40,299 nucleotides of DNA from CAZPMT01 sp964587655 (GCA_964587655.1 CAZPMT010000040.1:1-40299), one strand, 5' to 3'. Positions 1 to 8,369 are shown, counted from the first letter of the stretch. Notes: generated by a model from the sequence alone, not told the origin. Numbers and translations: made by a program.

Positions 1-2
1 GC

Positions 3-686
3 GAGGGCCGCATCAAGAAGATCGACGACCGTTTCGTGGGAACGTACCACGCTTACCCCCGCCCGGGATACGAAGAGGGTTCCGCATGCATCGGCGTCTG
101 CTTCGGCGACGACTTCAGGAAGATGAAAGTCAGGGACCCATGCATACGCGCCTCCGATCCGGACGCGGGCGATTGGGAACGCGGCGGTTTGTACAAATCC
201 TGTCTCGTCGAACATGAAGGCACGTTTTACATGTTCTATAACGCAAAGACCGCCGGCGCGCCGTGGATCGAACAAACGGGCGTCGCCCGGTCAACCGATC
301 TCAAGAAGTGGAAGCGATACGAGGGCAATCCCATCGTCCCGGTGGGCGCGAAGGGCCATTTCGACGACGTCTTCTGCAGCGATCCGTGCGTCGTCCGTTG
401 CGGCGATACGTGGGTCATGTTCTTTTACACGCTTTCGAGCGACGGGCGCGCGCGCGACAGCGTGGCCTTCAGCGACGATCTGCTCCACTGGCGCAAGAGC
501 GACGAGATCCTCATCGACGTCGGGCCGCCGCGCAGCATCGACTGCACGTACGCGCATAAGCCGGCAGTCTTTTTCAACGAAGGGCGGCTCTATCATTATT
601 ACTGCGCCGTCTCGCCCGCTCCGCGCAAGACAGTCGGCAATGTCGAAGTCAACGAGATTCGAGGCATTGCCCTCGCAACGTATTGA
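3..686 (+). CDS. GH130/GH43-like beta-propeller glycosidase, 5' end cut by window edge
   Basis: The reading frame is open from base 3 to the TGA at 684-686, so the gene begins outside the window and 227 residues are visible. A GTYHAYPRPGYEEG stretch near the start, then FYMFYNA, DLKKWKRYEGNP, FSDDLLHWRKSDEI and YHYYCAV, recur with the blade spacing of five-bladed beta-propeller glycosidases and mannosyl-oligosaccharide phosphorylases (PF04041-like, GH130/GH43/GH32 fold). The expected role is hydrolysis or phosphorolysis of a short glycoside, probably in the cytoplasm, although the N-terminus is not visible. The C-terminus NEIRGIALATY looks complete. The catalytic acid cannot be assigned without the missing N-terminal part. 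The next gene follows after a 78-bp gap in the same direction. Fold assignment is fairly sure; substrate is unknown. Confidence 0.7.
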   Translation, partial: EGRIKKIDDRFVGTYHAYPRPGYEEGSACIGVCFGDDFRKMKVRDPCIRASDPDAGDWERGGLYKSCLVEHEGTFYMFYNAKTAGAPWIEQTGVARSTDLKKWKRYEGNPIVPVGAKGHFDDVFCSDPCVVRCGDTWVMFFYTLSSDGRARDSVAFSDDLLHWRKSDEILIDVGPPRSIDCTYAHKPAVFFNEGRLYHYYCAVSPAPRKTVGNVEVNEIRGIALATY

Positions 687-764
687 TTGCGCGCGTGGGG
701 CACTTGCTTATCAGCCGTTCCCCGGCTACAGTATCCTAGAATCGCAACAATCGAGGTCCCTGAT

Positions 765-1895
765 ATGAAACCGTTGCCTCTTGTTACAGCACTTGCCTGC
801 GCGATTGCATTCGCTTTCTGCGCGCACGCCGCATCCGGCAATGACATTAAGCAAGCCTTTCAGAGCGCCAAGCAGCCGGCGTGGTCGATAAAGGGGGAAA
901 GAGATGAGTTTAAGATCTCCGTTTCGCCTGCCGGCCGCACGCTCAGCATGATCCCGCGAGTGGGAGACGCACTGGGGGCGAGCGTCGATTTCCTTGTCAA
1001 TGAGCATTACCGCACGATGATACGAGACGCCATCGGCGACTACGACCTGTCGGGTTTTGTGCGTTCATACCTCGAGAAGCGGCTCGGGGCAATCGCCCCG
1101 CAGGGAGTCCGCCAGGTAATGCCGCTTGTGGGGACTGCCGGGTTCAGCAACGAACGCGACGCCGAGAAGGCGCGGATCGATACGTTGAAGGATTCCGGCG
1201 TTGACCTTCTCCTCGATCTCAAGGTCAAGTACGGGATCTACGGTTCCGATTTCGCCATGCGGTTCAATATCGACGGCAAACTCGTTGACCTGCCGAAGCG
1301 CCGCCGCCTTTGGAGGGGAAGCATTCCGGCGATGGCCGAGCCGTTTCTCGCCGACGTGAAGTTCGAACACTTCATCCTGAAACGCATCGCCTACATTCAT
1401 GCGCCGAAGATGGCGGCGGACGCGGACGCGATGAAGCGCCTGACCGATAACGATGCGGCGCTTCTCAAGAAGGAATTCGAGAAAGCCGTCGAAGGGGGCG
1501 TCTCCGCGGCACTCTGCGACATGGGGCTGGCGGATGAAGCCCTCGGCCACTACTTCCTCGGACGAAAGGCGTTTCAGAAGAAGAATTACACCAAGGCCCA
1601 GGAGCATTTCGTGCGCGCCGTGAACCTTGACCATAGCCTTTATGACGCCGCCAACGATCTCTCCGTTACCTACGCGCGCATGGACGCACCGGACGAGGCG
1701 ATGAAATTCGCCGCGAAGATCCTGGCCGACGCGCCGGACTACGCGCCTGCAATGTTCAACCTTGCCTGGTGGAACGCGTTTGAGAAGAACAACGCCGCCG
1801 ATGCAAGACGCTACTACGATCAGGCGATCGGGAAAGGCATCTGGCCCAGCAAGAAACTCGAGAAGAAGCTGAAGAAACTAGAAGCCGGAAAGTAG
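765..1895 (+). CDS. Secreted TPR-repeat protein
   Basis: The protein has 376 residues. The ATG at 765 is chosen because GAGG (753-756) precedes it by 8 bases and the first residues form a signal peptide (MKPLPLVTALACAIAFAFC, with a likely AHA-A cleavage). An upstream in-frame start would add 26 residues without signal character. The middle region is not recognised. Residues about 255-376 form helical repeats with TPR spacing (HYFLGRKAFQKKNYTKAQEH, then YDAANDLSVTYARMDAPDEA, then MFNLAWWNAFEKNNAADARR), and the tail is Lys-rich. TPR domains usually mediate protein-protein contacts, so a periplasmic scaffold is likely. It lies between two glycosidase-like genes in one direction and 15 bp upstream of the next, which suggests a shared transcript. 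The partner is unknown. Confidence 0.72.
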   Translation: MKPLPLVTALACAIAFAFCAHAASGNDIKQAFQSAKQPAWSIKGERDEFKISVSPAGRTLSMIPRVGDALGASVDFLVNEHYRTMIRDAIGDYDLSGFVRSYLEKRLGAIAPQGVRQVMPLVGTAGFSNERDAEKARIDTLKDSGVDLLLDLKVKYGIYGSDFAMRFNIDGKLVDLPKRRRLWRGSIPAMAEPFLADVKFEHFILKRIAYIHAPKMAADADAMKRLTDNDAALLKKEFEKAVEGGVSAALCDMGLADEALGHYFLGRKAFQKKNYTKAQEHFVRAVNLDHSLYDAANDLSVTYARMDAPDEAMKFAAKILADAPDYAPAMFNLAWWNAFEKNNAADARRYYDQAIGKGIWPSKKLEKKLKKLEAGK

Positions 1896-1910
1896 CGCGG
1901 GAGAATTGGC

Positions 1911-3260
1911 TTGGCCCTCTTGCTCATATCGCCGATACTGTTCGCCGCCTCAGCTAGAGCGACCGCGTTTCTCGATCCCAAGGACATGCAGTTCCTTGAG
2001 GGGATCGCGGCCGCGGTGGTGCAGGAATCGCGCGTGTATCCCGACGCCCGCGTCGGCAACACCGGCCCCAACACGACCGGCGGAACCTTGATCCGGCCCG
2101 GCGGACGCGCCTGCTATCCCGCCTTTTGGATACGCGACTATGCGATGTCATTGGAGTCCGGCCTGATCAAACCGGAAGAGCAACGCCACGCACTCGTGCT
2201 AACGGCCAGGAAACAGCAAGTCGAACCGTGGTCGCTGCCGAACGGCAGCTTCGTCCCGCGTGGAGCGATCCCCGACCACATCTCGTTCGGAGGGAAGCCC
2301 ATCTTCTACGCCGGCACTCTTGAAGATTATGAAGGACAGGGCGGGCCGCAGTGGGGAAAGCTTCCGTGCCTCGATGATCACTTCTTCTTTATCCAGATGG
2401 CTGCCGAATATGTCCGTGCGAATGATGACGCCGGCGCCCTCGAGCTGATGGTAAACGGCGAGACTCTCATGGTCCGCCTTGAGCGCGCGTTTCTAGTGCC
2501 GCCGTCCCGCAAGGACACGGGCCTTGTCTACGCGGACTTGGCCGAACGCGGAGTGACGTTCGGTTTCGTCGACACGATAACGCATACGGGCGACCTCCTG
2601 TTCTGTTCTCTGCTGAAGTATCAGGCGGCCACTGAACTGGCAAGGCTTCTCGCAATAATCTCCGACGCCGAGCGGGCACAGCACTATGCATCCGTAGCTG
2701 GCCGCATCAAACAGGCAATACCCGCGGCGTTCGCAACGGAGAAGGGCTTTCTGCGGGCATCAACGGGGAAAAGCGCGCAACCCGACGTGTGGGGAACGGC
2801 GTATGCCGTCTACGTCGGCGCGCTGGATTCCGAGCACGAACGCGGCGCGTGTGAAACGCTCGCGCGGGCGTACCAGGACGGAACCATCGCCTGGCGAGGA
2901 AACATCCGGCACGTCCCGACAACCGGCGACTTCAGCGAGACCACTGCGTGGGAAGCGGCGCTCGGTCCCAAGAATCGCTACCAAAACGGCGCGTATTGGG
3001 GAACTCCGACCGGCTGGGTGTGCTATGCGATCGCAAAGGTCAACCTGGATCTAGCACGCAAGCTCGCGGGCGAATACATCGCCGAACTGCGCGAAGGCGA
3101 TTTCCGCAAAGGGCCCGATTTCGGTTCACCGTGGGAATGCATGCATCCCGACGGAAACCATCGGCAGAACCCCGTCTATATGACGAGCGTGACCTGCCCG
3201 CTGGCGGCCTTCAAGCGTATCGAAAATGAACTGCCGGTGAAGATCCCGTTCTCTCAATGA
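1911..3260 (+). CDS. Secreted six-hairpin glycosidase-like protein
   Basis: The protein has 449 residues and probably starts at TTG 1911, preceded by GGGAGAA at 1899-1905. That start gives an immediate signal peptide (MALLLISPILFAASARA), which supports it over an internal ATG. Motifs such as CYPAFWIRDYAMSLESGL near residue 70, PNGSFVPRGAIPDH, NAVAMRA-type helices and a late WGTPTGWVCYAIAKVN are what I expect of (alpha/alpha)6-barrel six-hairpin glycosidases, where the W-I-R-D segment lines the active site. I cannot name the GH family, and the catalytic acid/base pair is not proven. The stop codon lies inside a 10-bp sequence (CTCTCAATGA) that is duplicated on the far side of the adjoining MITE-like element, so the stop survived that insertion. 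The neighbouring genes also look saccharolytic. Confidence 0.58.
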   Translation: MALLLISPILFAASARATAFLDPKDMQFLEGIAAAVVQESRVYPDARVGNTGPNTTGGTLIRPGGRACYPAFWIRDYAMSLESGLIKPEEQRHALVLTARKQQVEPWSLPNGSFVPRGAIPDHISFGGKPIFYAGTLEDYEGQGGPQWGKLPCLDDHFFFIQMAAEYVRANDDAGALELMVNGETLMVRLERAFLVPPSRKDTGLVYADLAERGVTFGFVDTITHTGDLLFCSLLKYQAATELARLLAIISDAERAQHYASVAGRIKQAIPAAFATEKGFLRASTGKSAQPDVWGTAYAVYVGALDSEHERGACETLARAYQDGTIAWRGNIRHVPTTGDFSETTAWEAALGPKNRYQNGAYWGTPTGWVCYAIAKVNLDLARKLAGEYIAELREGDFRKGPDFGSPWECMHPDGNHRQNPVYMTSVTCPLAAFKRIENELPVKIPFSQ

Positions 3261-3437
3261 GTGTACGGAAAGCCCATGTAGGTCCGGTTTGTAACCGGAC
3301 CAACTCATGCGCAACATATTGCGGACGCCGCTGAGGTGGTCCGGTTACAAACCGGACCTACATGGTTAGCGCTTTCAGATAGGTTGCGATCCCCCGTGTG
3401 AACGGCGCGGGCACTTTCCGTACACGCTCTCAATGAG
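3251..3437. mobile_element. MITE-like element with 12-bp TIRs, duplicated target and internal double hairpin
   Basis: CTCTCAATGAG occurs at 3251-3261 and again at 3427-3437. Between the copies lie perfect 12-bp terminal inverted repeats, GTGTACGGAAAG at 3261-3272 and CTTTCCGTACAC at 3414-3425. Inside, a perfect 29-bp inverted repeat occupies 3274-3302 and 3337-3365 with a 34-nt loop. Each of its arms is itself a dyad (GGTCCGGTT, TGT, AACCGGACC), so the DNA can fold as one long hairpin or two short ones, like a BIME pair of REP elements. It has no coding capacity. The whole is best read as a non-autonomous insertion that duplicated a 10-11 bp target at the end of the upstream gene. A stand-alone transcription-attenuating hairpin is the alternative. 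Confidence 0.7.
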
Positions 3438-3507
3438 GACCGCGGTCTCTCCACAGTGTTGCATTCAAGTCTGGCATCATGTTGGCAAACGACGCTGGAG
3501 GGTTATT

Positions 3508-5016
3508 ATGATGGACATCAGAAAATCCGGGCGCGCGGCTCTAATGATAGCGTGGTCTCTTGCCGCCTGCATGCAGTATCCCGCCGCGGCTGCGGCCGGA
3601 GAAGAGAAAACAATGCTAAGCGCCGAGAACATACCGCTTACGAATTCAAAGGCGATCATTTACGATCAGGGAAGACGCGAAACGCGCGGCACTCCCATTC
3701 GCCTGAAGCCGGGACCGCACTTGTTCCTCGACGAATACCTTATCGAATCAAGCGAAAACGTGTCGCGTGTCGTGAACGCGCCTCAACGCGACGCGGGCAT
3801 CCCAAACCCCATCGTCACGGGCAAGGAGGATGGCTGCTTCCAGCCGTACATGACGATCATTCGCAATCCGGAGAGCGGACGCTTTCGTCTCTGGTACGGC
3901 CATCGCACTGAGGACTCCAACGCGGGTGGCTCGCATATTGGGTATATGGAATCGGAAGACGGAATTCACTGGATCCGGCCTGCCAGGGTGCTGGATGATC
4001 CCGCGCCGATTCAGTTCGGAGCGAGCGTCGTCGACGATGGCCCCGGTACGCGGGACGTGTCCAAACGCTACAAGCTGGCGTGGTGGAAGGACGGGGGACT
4101 TCGCATCGCCGCGTCGCCGGACGGGCTCGCATGGACGCCTATCTCGGCGGGCGTCGTGCTCCACCACAATCACGACATCACGAGCATCTTCCGGGACCCG
4201 CTCCAAGACCGTTACGTTGCCACGATCTCGGTTTATCGAACCGGCGATGCATGGTCAGGCCAGCGCCGCGTCACGATGCAGGGCTTCAGTGCCGACTTGA
4301 CGAAGTGGGAAACGCCCCACTACGTGCTCACCCCAAATGACGCCGTCGACAAAGGCGAGACCCAGTTCTATGCCATGGACGGCTACCTTGTGCGCGGCGA
4401 TCTCACGATCGGCATGGTGAAAGTGCTGCGCGATGATCTCAAAGCGGACGACCCGCCCGATCCGCCGGAGGCATACGGCATTGGTTACACAGCACTCGCG
4501 TGGACGCGCGACGGAGAAACGTGGTTCCGCGACACCGAACACTTCTTCGATCCTGACCCGCGGAAGGGCGCGTGGGATCACGCGCACGCATGGATTGATG
4601 AGCAGGTCCCCGTGGGCGACGAGGTGTTTCTTTATTACGGCGGCTACGCCCGCGGTCACAAGGTCAACCGGTTCGAGGAACGCCAGATTGGGCTCCTGAA
4701 GACGAAACGAGATCGCTACGTCGCCCGCGCCGCGGGGACCGCCGCGGGTCGTATCGTTACGCCGCTGCTGCTGATCGATGGAAGTGGTCTTACAGTTAAC
4801 GCCGATGCGAGAGACGGCCGCGTGGCGGTCGCGATCGTGGGCGAGGACGGTCAGCCGATATCCGGCTTCTCAAAGACAGACTGCAAACCCGTCACCATCG
4901 ACGCGCTCGATGCGCCTGTCCGGTGGTCGCGTACGCTGCGTGAACTCGCGGGCAAGCCGGTTCGCCTTGAGTTCACCCTGACGAGCGCGCGCTTGTTCTC
5001 ATTCGACCTGCGTTGA
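3508..5016 (+). CDS. Secreted five-bladed beta-propeller glycosidase-like protein
   Basis: The protein has 502 residues. The tandem ATGs at 3508 and 3511 follow GGAGGG (3497-3502) and start a signal peptide (MMDIRKSGRAALMIAWSLA through AAAAAGEEK). An earlier in-frame ATG at 3433 would add 25 residues and lies just after the MITE-like element. Residues about 65-420 carry propeller signatures: PHLFLDEYLIE, FRLWYGHRTEDSN, HIGYMESEDGIHW, YKLAWWKDGGLRIAASPDG, RFEERQIGLLKTKRDRYV. These match the GH32/GH43/GH68 superfamily style. A C-terminal beta-sandwich (LLIDGSGLTVNADARDGRVA, then GKPVRLEFTLTSARLFSFDLR) follows, as in GH32 enzymes. The FLDEYLIE type is frequent in planctomycete-like genomes. Activity is unproven. 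It probably acts on extracellular or periplasmic glycans together with the neighbouring genes. Confidence 0.65.
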   Translation: MMDIRKSGRAALMIAWSLAACMQYPAAAAAGEEKTMLSAENIPLTNSKAIIYDQGRRETRGTPIRLKPGPHLFLDEYLIESSENVSRVVNAPQRDAGIPNPIVTGKEDGCFQPYMTIIRNPESGRFRLWYGHRTEDSNAGGSHIGYMESEDGIHWIRPARVLDDPAPIQFGASVVDDGPGTRDVSKRYKLAWWKDGGLRIAASPDGLAWTPISAGVVLHHNHDITSIFRDPLQDRYVATISVYRTGDAWSGQRRVTMQGFSADLTKWETPHYVLTPNDAVDKGETQFYAMDGYLVRGDLTIGMVKVLRDDLKADDPPDPPEAYGIGYTALAWTRDGETWFRDTEHFFDPDPRKGAWDHAHAWIDEQVPVGDEVFLYYGGYARGHKVNRFEERQIGLLKTKRDRYVARAAGTAAGRIVTPLLLIDGSGLTVNADARDGRVAVAIVGEDGQPISGFSKTDCKPVTIDALDAPVRWSRTLRELAGKPVRLEFTLTSARLFSFDLR

Positions 5017-5195
5017 CACTTCTTTGCTTTGGGTGCAAAACCACGTTAGACAAGGCGGCCTTCCTGTCGCACCACGGCGCGATAACTGCGGAGATCCATG
5101 GCAGACATTTTCAAGAGGCCGACAGCACACTCGGTCTCTTGCAAACACCTATCATGGATGTCAATAATGGCGCTGATCGGAGTCTCAACCAACTT

Positions 5196-5209
5196 CGGGT
5201 AGATACCCG
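5196..5209. promoter_or_regulatory. Short perfect palindrome upstream of the MNT/HEPN pair
   Basis: CGGGTA (5196-5201), GA, TACCCG (5204-5209) form a 14-bp perfect dyad 48 bp before the nucleotidyltransferase start. Toxin-antitoxin operons are often autoregulated through such sites, so an operator is possible. It could equally be a chance dyad. The rest of 5017-5256 holds nothing I recognise. Confidence 0.25.
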
Positions 5210-5256
5210 GTTGTTAACATCGGCCGCGATGCTCATATTCAGGTCTAGGAGGAAAC

Positions 5257-5583
5257 ATGGACGAGAAACTCCTGAAGTCCATGACAGAGACTATTGTGGA
5301 CGAGGTGAATCCCGACGAGGTGATCCTGTTCGGCTCGCATGCCAGAGGAACTGAACGAGCCGGTTCTGATGTGGATCTCCTTGTAGTGATGCCGGACACC
5401 GAAGAGACGCGCCGTCATCGACGGAGGCTCACCGGGCGTCTTTACCGCCGCTTGGCGGCCTTCCCTGTATCGAAAGACATTCTCGTTTATACCCAGGGGG
5501 AAGTCGAACGCTGGCGCGGCGTTCCGGGACACATCGTAGCCACCAGCCTCAGTGAAGGGAGGCGGCTTTATGCCAGGACATGA
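5257..5583 (+). CDS. MNT-type minimal nucleotidyltransferase (antitoxin-like)
   Basis: The protein has 108 residues. AGGAGG at 5247-5252 fixes the ATG at 5257. The N-terminal half shows the pol-beta nucleotidyltransferase signature: VILFGSHARG (the GS motif of the family) followed by GSDVDLLVV, whose two aspartates bind metal. A third acidic residue is plausible in the KDILVYT segment, where Asp belongs to the third beta strand. Length is normal for MNT proteins. Its stop overlaps the start of the HEPN gene by 14 bp, the standard organisation of HEPN/MNT modules. In characterised pairs the MNT protein neutralises the HEPN toxin by modifying it (adenylylation). Here that role is inferred from family and context, not shown by sequence. 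Confidence 0.85.
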   Translation: MDEKLLKSMTETIVDEVNPDEVILFGSHARGTERAGSDVDLLVVMPDTEETRRHRRRLTGRLYRRLAAFPVSKDILVYTQGEVERWRGVPGHIVATSLSEGRRLYART

Positions 5584-5959
5584 GCTCGCGCTGGAAATGA
5601 TCGCGGCAGCGAAGAGCGACCTCAAGGCGCTGAAACACATGCTCGATCCCGATGCCTTCGATGATCGTGTATTCGGCTTCCATGCGCAACAGGCAATCGA
5701 GAAGGCCTTGAATGCGTGGCTGAATGTCGTGCGGCAGTCCCATCCGTTCACTCATGACCTAAGCTTCTTGCTCAATGCTCTCAAAGAGACAGGGGCGAAT
5801 GTTGAGCCGTACTGGGATTTCCTGGATCTGAGCGAATATGGCGTCCGGTTTCGCTACGAAACGCTGCCCCAGGGTGAGGAACCGCTTGAGCGTTGCCAAC
5901 TGCTGAGGGACGTTGGTGCGCTAATCGGGCGTGTCGAAGGGCTTCTGAGCCCGACGTGA
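5570..5959 (+). CDS. HEPN-domain protein (toxin-like partner of MNT)
   Basis: The protein has 129 residues. The ATG at 5570 is preferred because GGGAGG (5557-5562) lies 7 bases upstream; an in-frame GTG at 5552 has no site. The sequence is all-helical, with AAKSDLKALKHML, FHAQQAIEKALNAWL and RQSHPFTHDLSFLL. The last contains R-x6-H, compatible with the R-x(4-6)-H motif of HEPN ribonucleases, and the FHAQQAIEKALNAWL helix is typical of the family (PF05168). HEPN proteins paired with MNT genes are usually RNA-cleaving toxins. Pairs of this kind can also lose toxicity, and the long R-to-H spacing leaves that open. Gene overlap with the upstream MNT gene indicates translational coupling. It is unrelated to the Fe-S genes that follow. 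Confidence 0.8.
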   Translation: MPGHELALEMIAAAKSDLKALKHMLDPDAFDDRVFGFHAQQAIEKALNAWLNVVRQSHPFTHDLSFLLNALKETGANVEPYWDFLDLSEYGVRFRYETLPQGEEPLERCQLLRDVGALIGRVEGLLSPT

Positions 5960-6049
5960 CTCAGATCAGACAGAATAACAACGGACATCCACGACAGATT
6001 CTTGCCTAAACGATGTGAGAGTTTCCTTCTCACTCTTGCCCTTTCCCGC

Positions 6050-6078
6050 GTGAAAAATAGCGCGGTCGGCGGTATAAT
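6050..6078 (+). promoter_or_regulatory. Candidate sigma70-type promoter for nifS-nifU
   Basis: A perfect TATAAT (6073-6078) stands 17 bp after GTGAAA (6050-6055), a 4/6 match to TTGACA. It would give a leader of about 140 nt before nifS. No IscR-type operator or riboswitch was recognised in that leader. The remainder of 5960-6227 holds no gene I can support. Confidence 0.45.
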
Positions 6079-6227
6079 GTGGATTGTCATCTAATACTCG
6101 CCGAGCCGATTGGCTGCGATTTCGTGGTAAAGCCGCTGCTCGCGCGGGAATACGAGCGACGGATAGCGCGTTCCCTGAACGGTGGGACGCTCCGAATGGA
6201 CGGGTAATCCCCATCAAGGAGATTTGT

Positions 6228-7418
6228 ATGGGCGCAAGACAAGTTTACATGGACCATAACGCGACCACGCCGCTGCACCCGGAAGTGGCAAAGTCGCTGA
6301 ACGAAGCTATGGAAGTCTTCGGCAACCCTTCTAGCATGCACGGCTTTGGACGGCTCGCGCGGCAATACGTCGAAGCGGCGCGAGAGAAGGTCGCGGGCTT
6401 CCTCGGCGCGCTGCCCGAAGAGATCATATTCGTCGGCAGCGGTTCCGAGGGCAATAACACCGTGCTGTCGATCACCGCGTGTCCCTCGCGCCACTGCACG
6501 TGCGACCGCAAGAACGGCCCGGACATCGTAACGACACGCATCGAGCATCCGTGCGTTCTGGAGACGGCGCAGTGTCTCGCGGACCGCGGCAGCCACATCA
6601 CTTTCGTCGGCGTGGACGAGTACGGCAAGGTCGATCTGGACGAACTCTCATCCGCCATCAATCGGCACACGGGGATCGTCTCGGTCATGATGGCCAACAA
6701 CGAAATCGGCACGCTCCAGGACATCAAGAAGATCGCCGAGATCGCGCATGCGAAGGGGGCGTTGCTGCATACCGACGCGGTCCAAGCCGTTGGGAAGGTG
6801 CGCGTGAACGTGAAGGAACTCGGCGTGGATTTCCTGACCCTTTCCGGGCACAAAATCTACGGGCCTAAGGGCATCGGCGCGCTATACGTCCGGCGAGGCA
6901 TCCCGTTTTGCCCGCTCATCCACGGCGGTCACCAAGAGCAGGGCCGCCGCGCCGGAACCGAAAACACCCTGGGCATTATCGGACTCGGCAAGGCCGTCGA
7001 AATGCGCGAGATCGAAATGGAAGAGGAGGAAAAGAGGCTCCGCGGGTTCAAGGCCATCCTCAGGAAGGGCATCGAAGATGCGATCCCCGACGTGGCGTTC
7101 AACGGCCACCCGACGGACAGTCTTCTCGGCACGCTCAATGTGTCCTTTGAAGGCGCGGAAGGCGAAAGCGTCCTTCTTTATCTTGACATCGAGGGTATCG
7201 CGGTATCCACGGGCTCGGCGTGCGCATCAGGATCGCTCGATCCGTCGCACGTGCTGATGGCGATCGGCGTGCCCGTCGAACGCGCGCACGGCTCGATACG
7301 CTTCAGCATGGGCCGCGGCACGACGCTCGATGAGATCATGTATGTCCTGGACCGGCTGCCGCCTGTCATTGGAAAGATCAGAGACATGTCCACGGTGTAC
7401 GCAAGGAGAACGAAGTGA
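6228..7418 (+). CDS. nifS: Cysteine desulfurase, NifS/IscS family
   Basis: The protein has 396 residues. The ATG at 6228 follows AAGGAG (6216-6221); the frame is open further upstream but lacks a site there. It is a fold-type I PLP enzyme that takes sulfur from L-cysteine for Fe-S cluster assembly in the cytoplasm. It opens with VYMDHNATTPLHPEV and carries FVGSGSEGNN in the cofactor region. The Schiff-base lysine is in LSGHKIYGPKG (Lys209), and the persulfide-carrying Cys332 lies in TGSACASGSLDPSHVL, the long active-site loop of the NifS/IscS group rather than SufS. An oddity is a small Cys-rich stretch, CPSRHCTC, at residues 85-92, where most homologs have a plain helix. The stop overlaps the ATG of the NifU-like gene, so the scaffold and desulfurase are coupled. 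Confidence 0.95.
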   Translation: MGARQVYMDHNATTPLHPEVAKSLNEAMEVFGNPSSMHGFGRLARQYVEAAREKVAGFLGALPEEIIFVGSGSEGNNTVLSITACPSRHCTCDRKNGPDIVTTRIEHPCVLETAQCLADRGSHITFVGVDEYGKVDLDELSSAINRHTGIVSVMMANNEIGTLQDIKKIAEIAHAKGALLHTDAVQAVGKVRVNVKELGVDFLTLSGHKIYGPKGIGALYVRRGIPFCPLIHGGHQEQGRRAGTENTLGIIGLGKAVEMREIEMEEEEKRLRGFKAILRKGIEDAIPDVAFNGHPTDSLLGTLNVSFEGAEGESVLLYLDIEGIAVSTGSACASGSLDPSHVLMAIGVPVERAHGSIRFSMGRGTTLDEIMYVLDRLPPVIGKIRDMSTVYARRTK

Positions 7419-8023
7419 TGGGCGCGCATCTTTCATGGGCTTACACGGACAAGGTCAAGGACCATTTCATGAACCCGCGAAACGTTCTCAAGGACGACAA
7501 CTTCGAGGACGACGGACGCGGCGTCGTGGGAAACATCAAGTGCGGCGACGAGATGATGGTCGTCATCAGAGTCGATAAGGCAAAGGGAACCATCGCGGAC
7601 TGCAAATGGAAAACGTACGGCTGCGCAAGCGCGATCGCGAGCACGAGCGTAATGTCCGAGATGGTCAAGGACATGACGCTTGAGGAGGCGTTCAACATTT
7701 CCCCCAAGGCCATCGCCGGTGAGCTCGGACAGCTCCCCGATCACAAGATCCACTGCTCGGTACTGGGCGACAAAGCCTTGCGGGCCGCGATCAACGACTT
7801 CTATCAACGCAACGGCATGCCCGACAGGATCGTGAGCGAACAGGCTCGCGTGATCTGCAAGTGTATGAATGTGACCGACCACGAGATCGAGGACGCCGTT
7901 CTCGAGGGTGCCCGCACCTTCCTCGAACTGCAAGAACGCACAAAGATGAGCACGGTCTGCGGCAAGTGCAAAGATGAAGCCGAGACGCTGCTGCGCGTCT
8001 ATGTCAAGAAGCACTTCAACTAA
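7418..8023 (+). CDS. nifU: NifU-like Fe-S scaffold (IscU domain plus BFD-type [2Fe-2S] domain)
   Basis: The protein has 201 residues. The ATG at 7418 shares a base with the nifS stop and follows AAGGAGAA at 7403-7410. Residues 1-125 are an IscU domain with the three scaffold cysteines Cys42 (NIKCGDEM, Asp44 following), Cys69 (TYGCASAIAST) and Cys113 (KIHCSVLGDKAL). Residues about 143-190 form a BFD-like ferredoxin domain with CKC (147, 149) and CGKC (181-184), the permanent [2Fe-2S] cluster site of NifU. The third, Nfu-type domain of classical NifU is absent, and the protein ends at VYVKKHFN. This two-domain form is common outside diazotrophs. No nitrogenase gene is present, so general cluster assembly is the likely role. 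Confidence 0.93.
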   Translation: MGAHLSWAYTDKVKDHFMNPRNVLKDDNFEDDGRGVVGNIKCGDEMMVVIRVDKAKGTIADCKWKTYGCASAIASTSVMSEMVKDMTLEEAFNISPKAIAGELGQLPDHKIHCSVLGDKALRAAINDFYQRNGMPDRIVSEQARVICKCMNVTDHEIEDAVLEGARTFLELQERTKMSTVCGKCKDEAETLLRVYVKKHFN

Positions 8024-8140
8024 GAGCGTGCCTTTTCTTGGCTCTTGGGGTTTATCCCAGGGCAAACGCATCTAAATCAAAGCTAATCCACCGGCTTTGC
8101 CGGTGAGAACTCATAAGGCTCTGCCGTTCCAGCGCAGCTT

Positions 8141-8254
8141 TCGTGCTCGTGCTCGTGCTCGTAATCGTAATCGTAATCGAGCAAATGAAATATCCGCTGA
8201 TCTCTGCTGTATGACTCTGATCATTCGTGTCTTCGATTACGATTACGAGCACGA
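8141..8254. repeat. Hexamer tandem repeat with a distant inverted copy
   Basis: Three GTGCTC units (8143-8160) are followed directly by three GTAATC units (8161-8178). At 8234-8254 a 21-bp segment (CGATTACGATTACGAGCACG and one more base) is the exact reverse complement of 8153-8173, so the block can form a long stem with about 60 nt in the loop. It has no ORF of its own. It could be a remnant of a REP/BIME-type element or a stem in the nifU 3' region. Confidence 0.65.
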
Positions 8255-8369
8255 TATAGGGGGAGTTTATGCGCTAAGGAAGTAGCTCGAACCGGAAGAT
8301 CCCGATTTGAACACATCCGCGATTGTGGGGTACGCTCACCCTTGCGGTTTCAGTTCGCTGGGCGATCGC

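Noticed and set aside
3433..3507. ATG 3433 as start of the secreted propeller protein
   Set aside because: No ribosome site and it would place 25 non-signal residues (RTAVSPQCCIQVWHHV and so on) before a clear signal peptide that has its own GGAGGG.
5013..5041. TTGACA at 5013-5018 as a promoter for the MNT/HEPN pair
   Set aside because: It overlaps the stop of the previous gene and no convincing -10 box lies 16-18 bp downstream; the start is more than 230 bp away.
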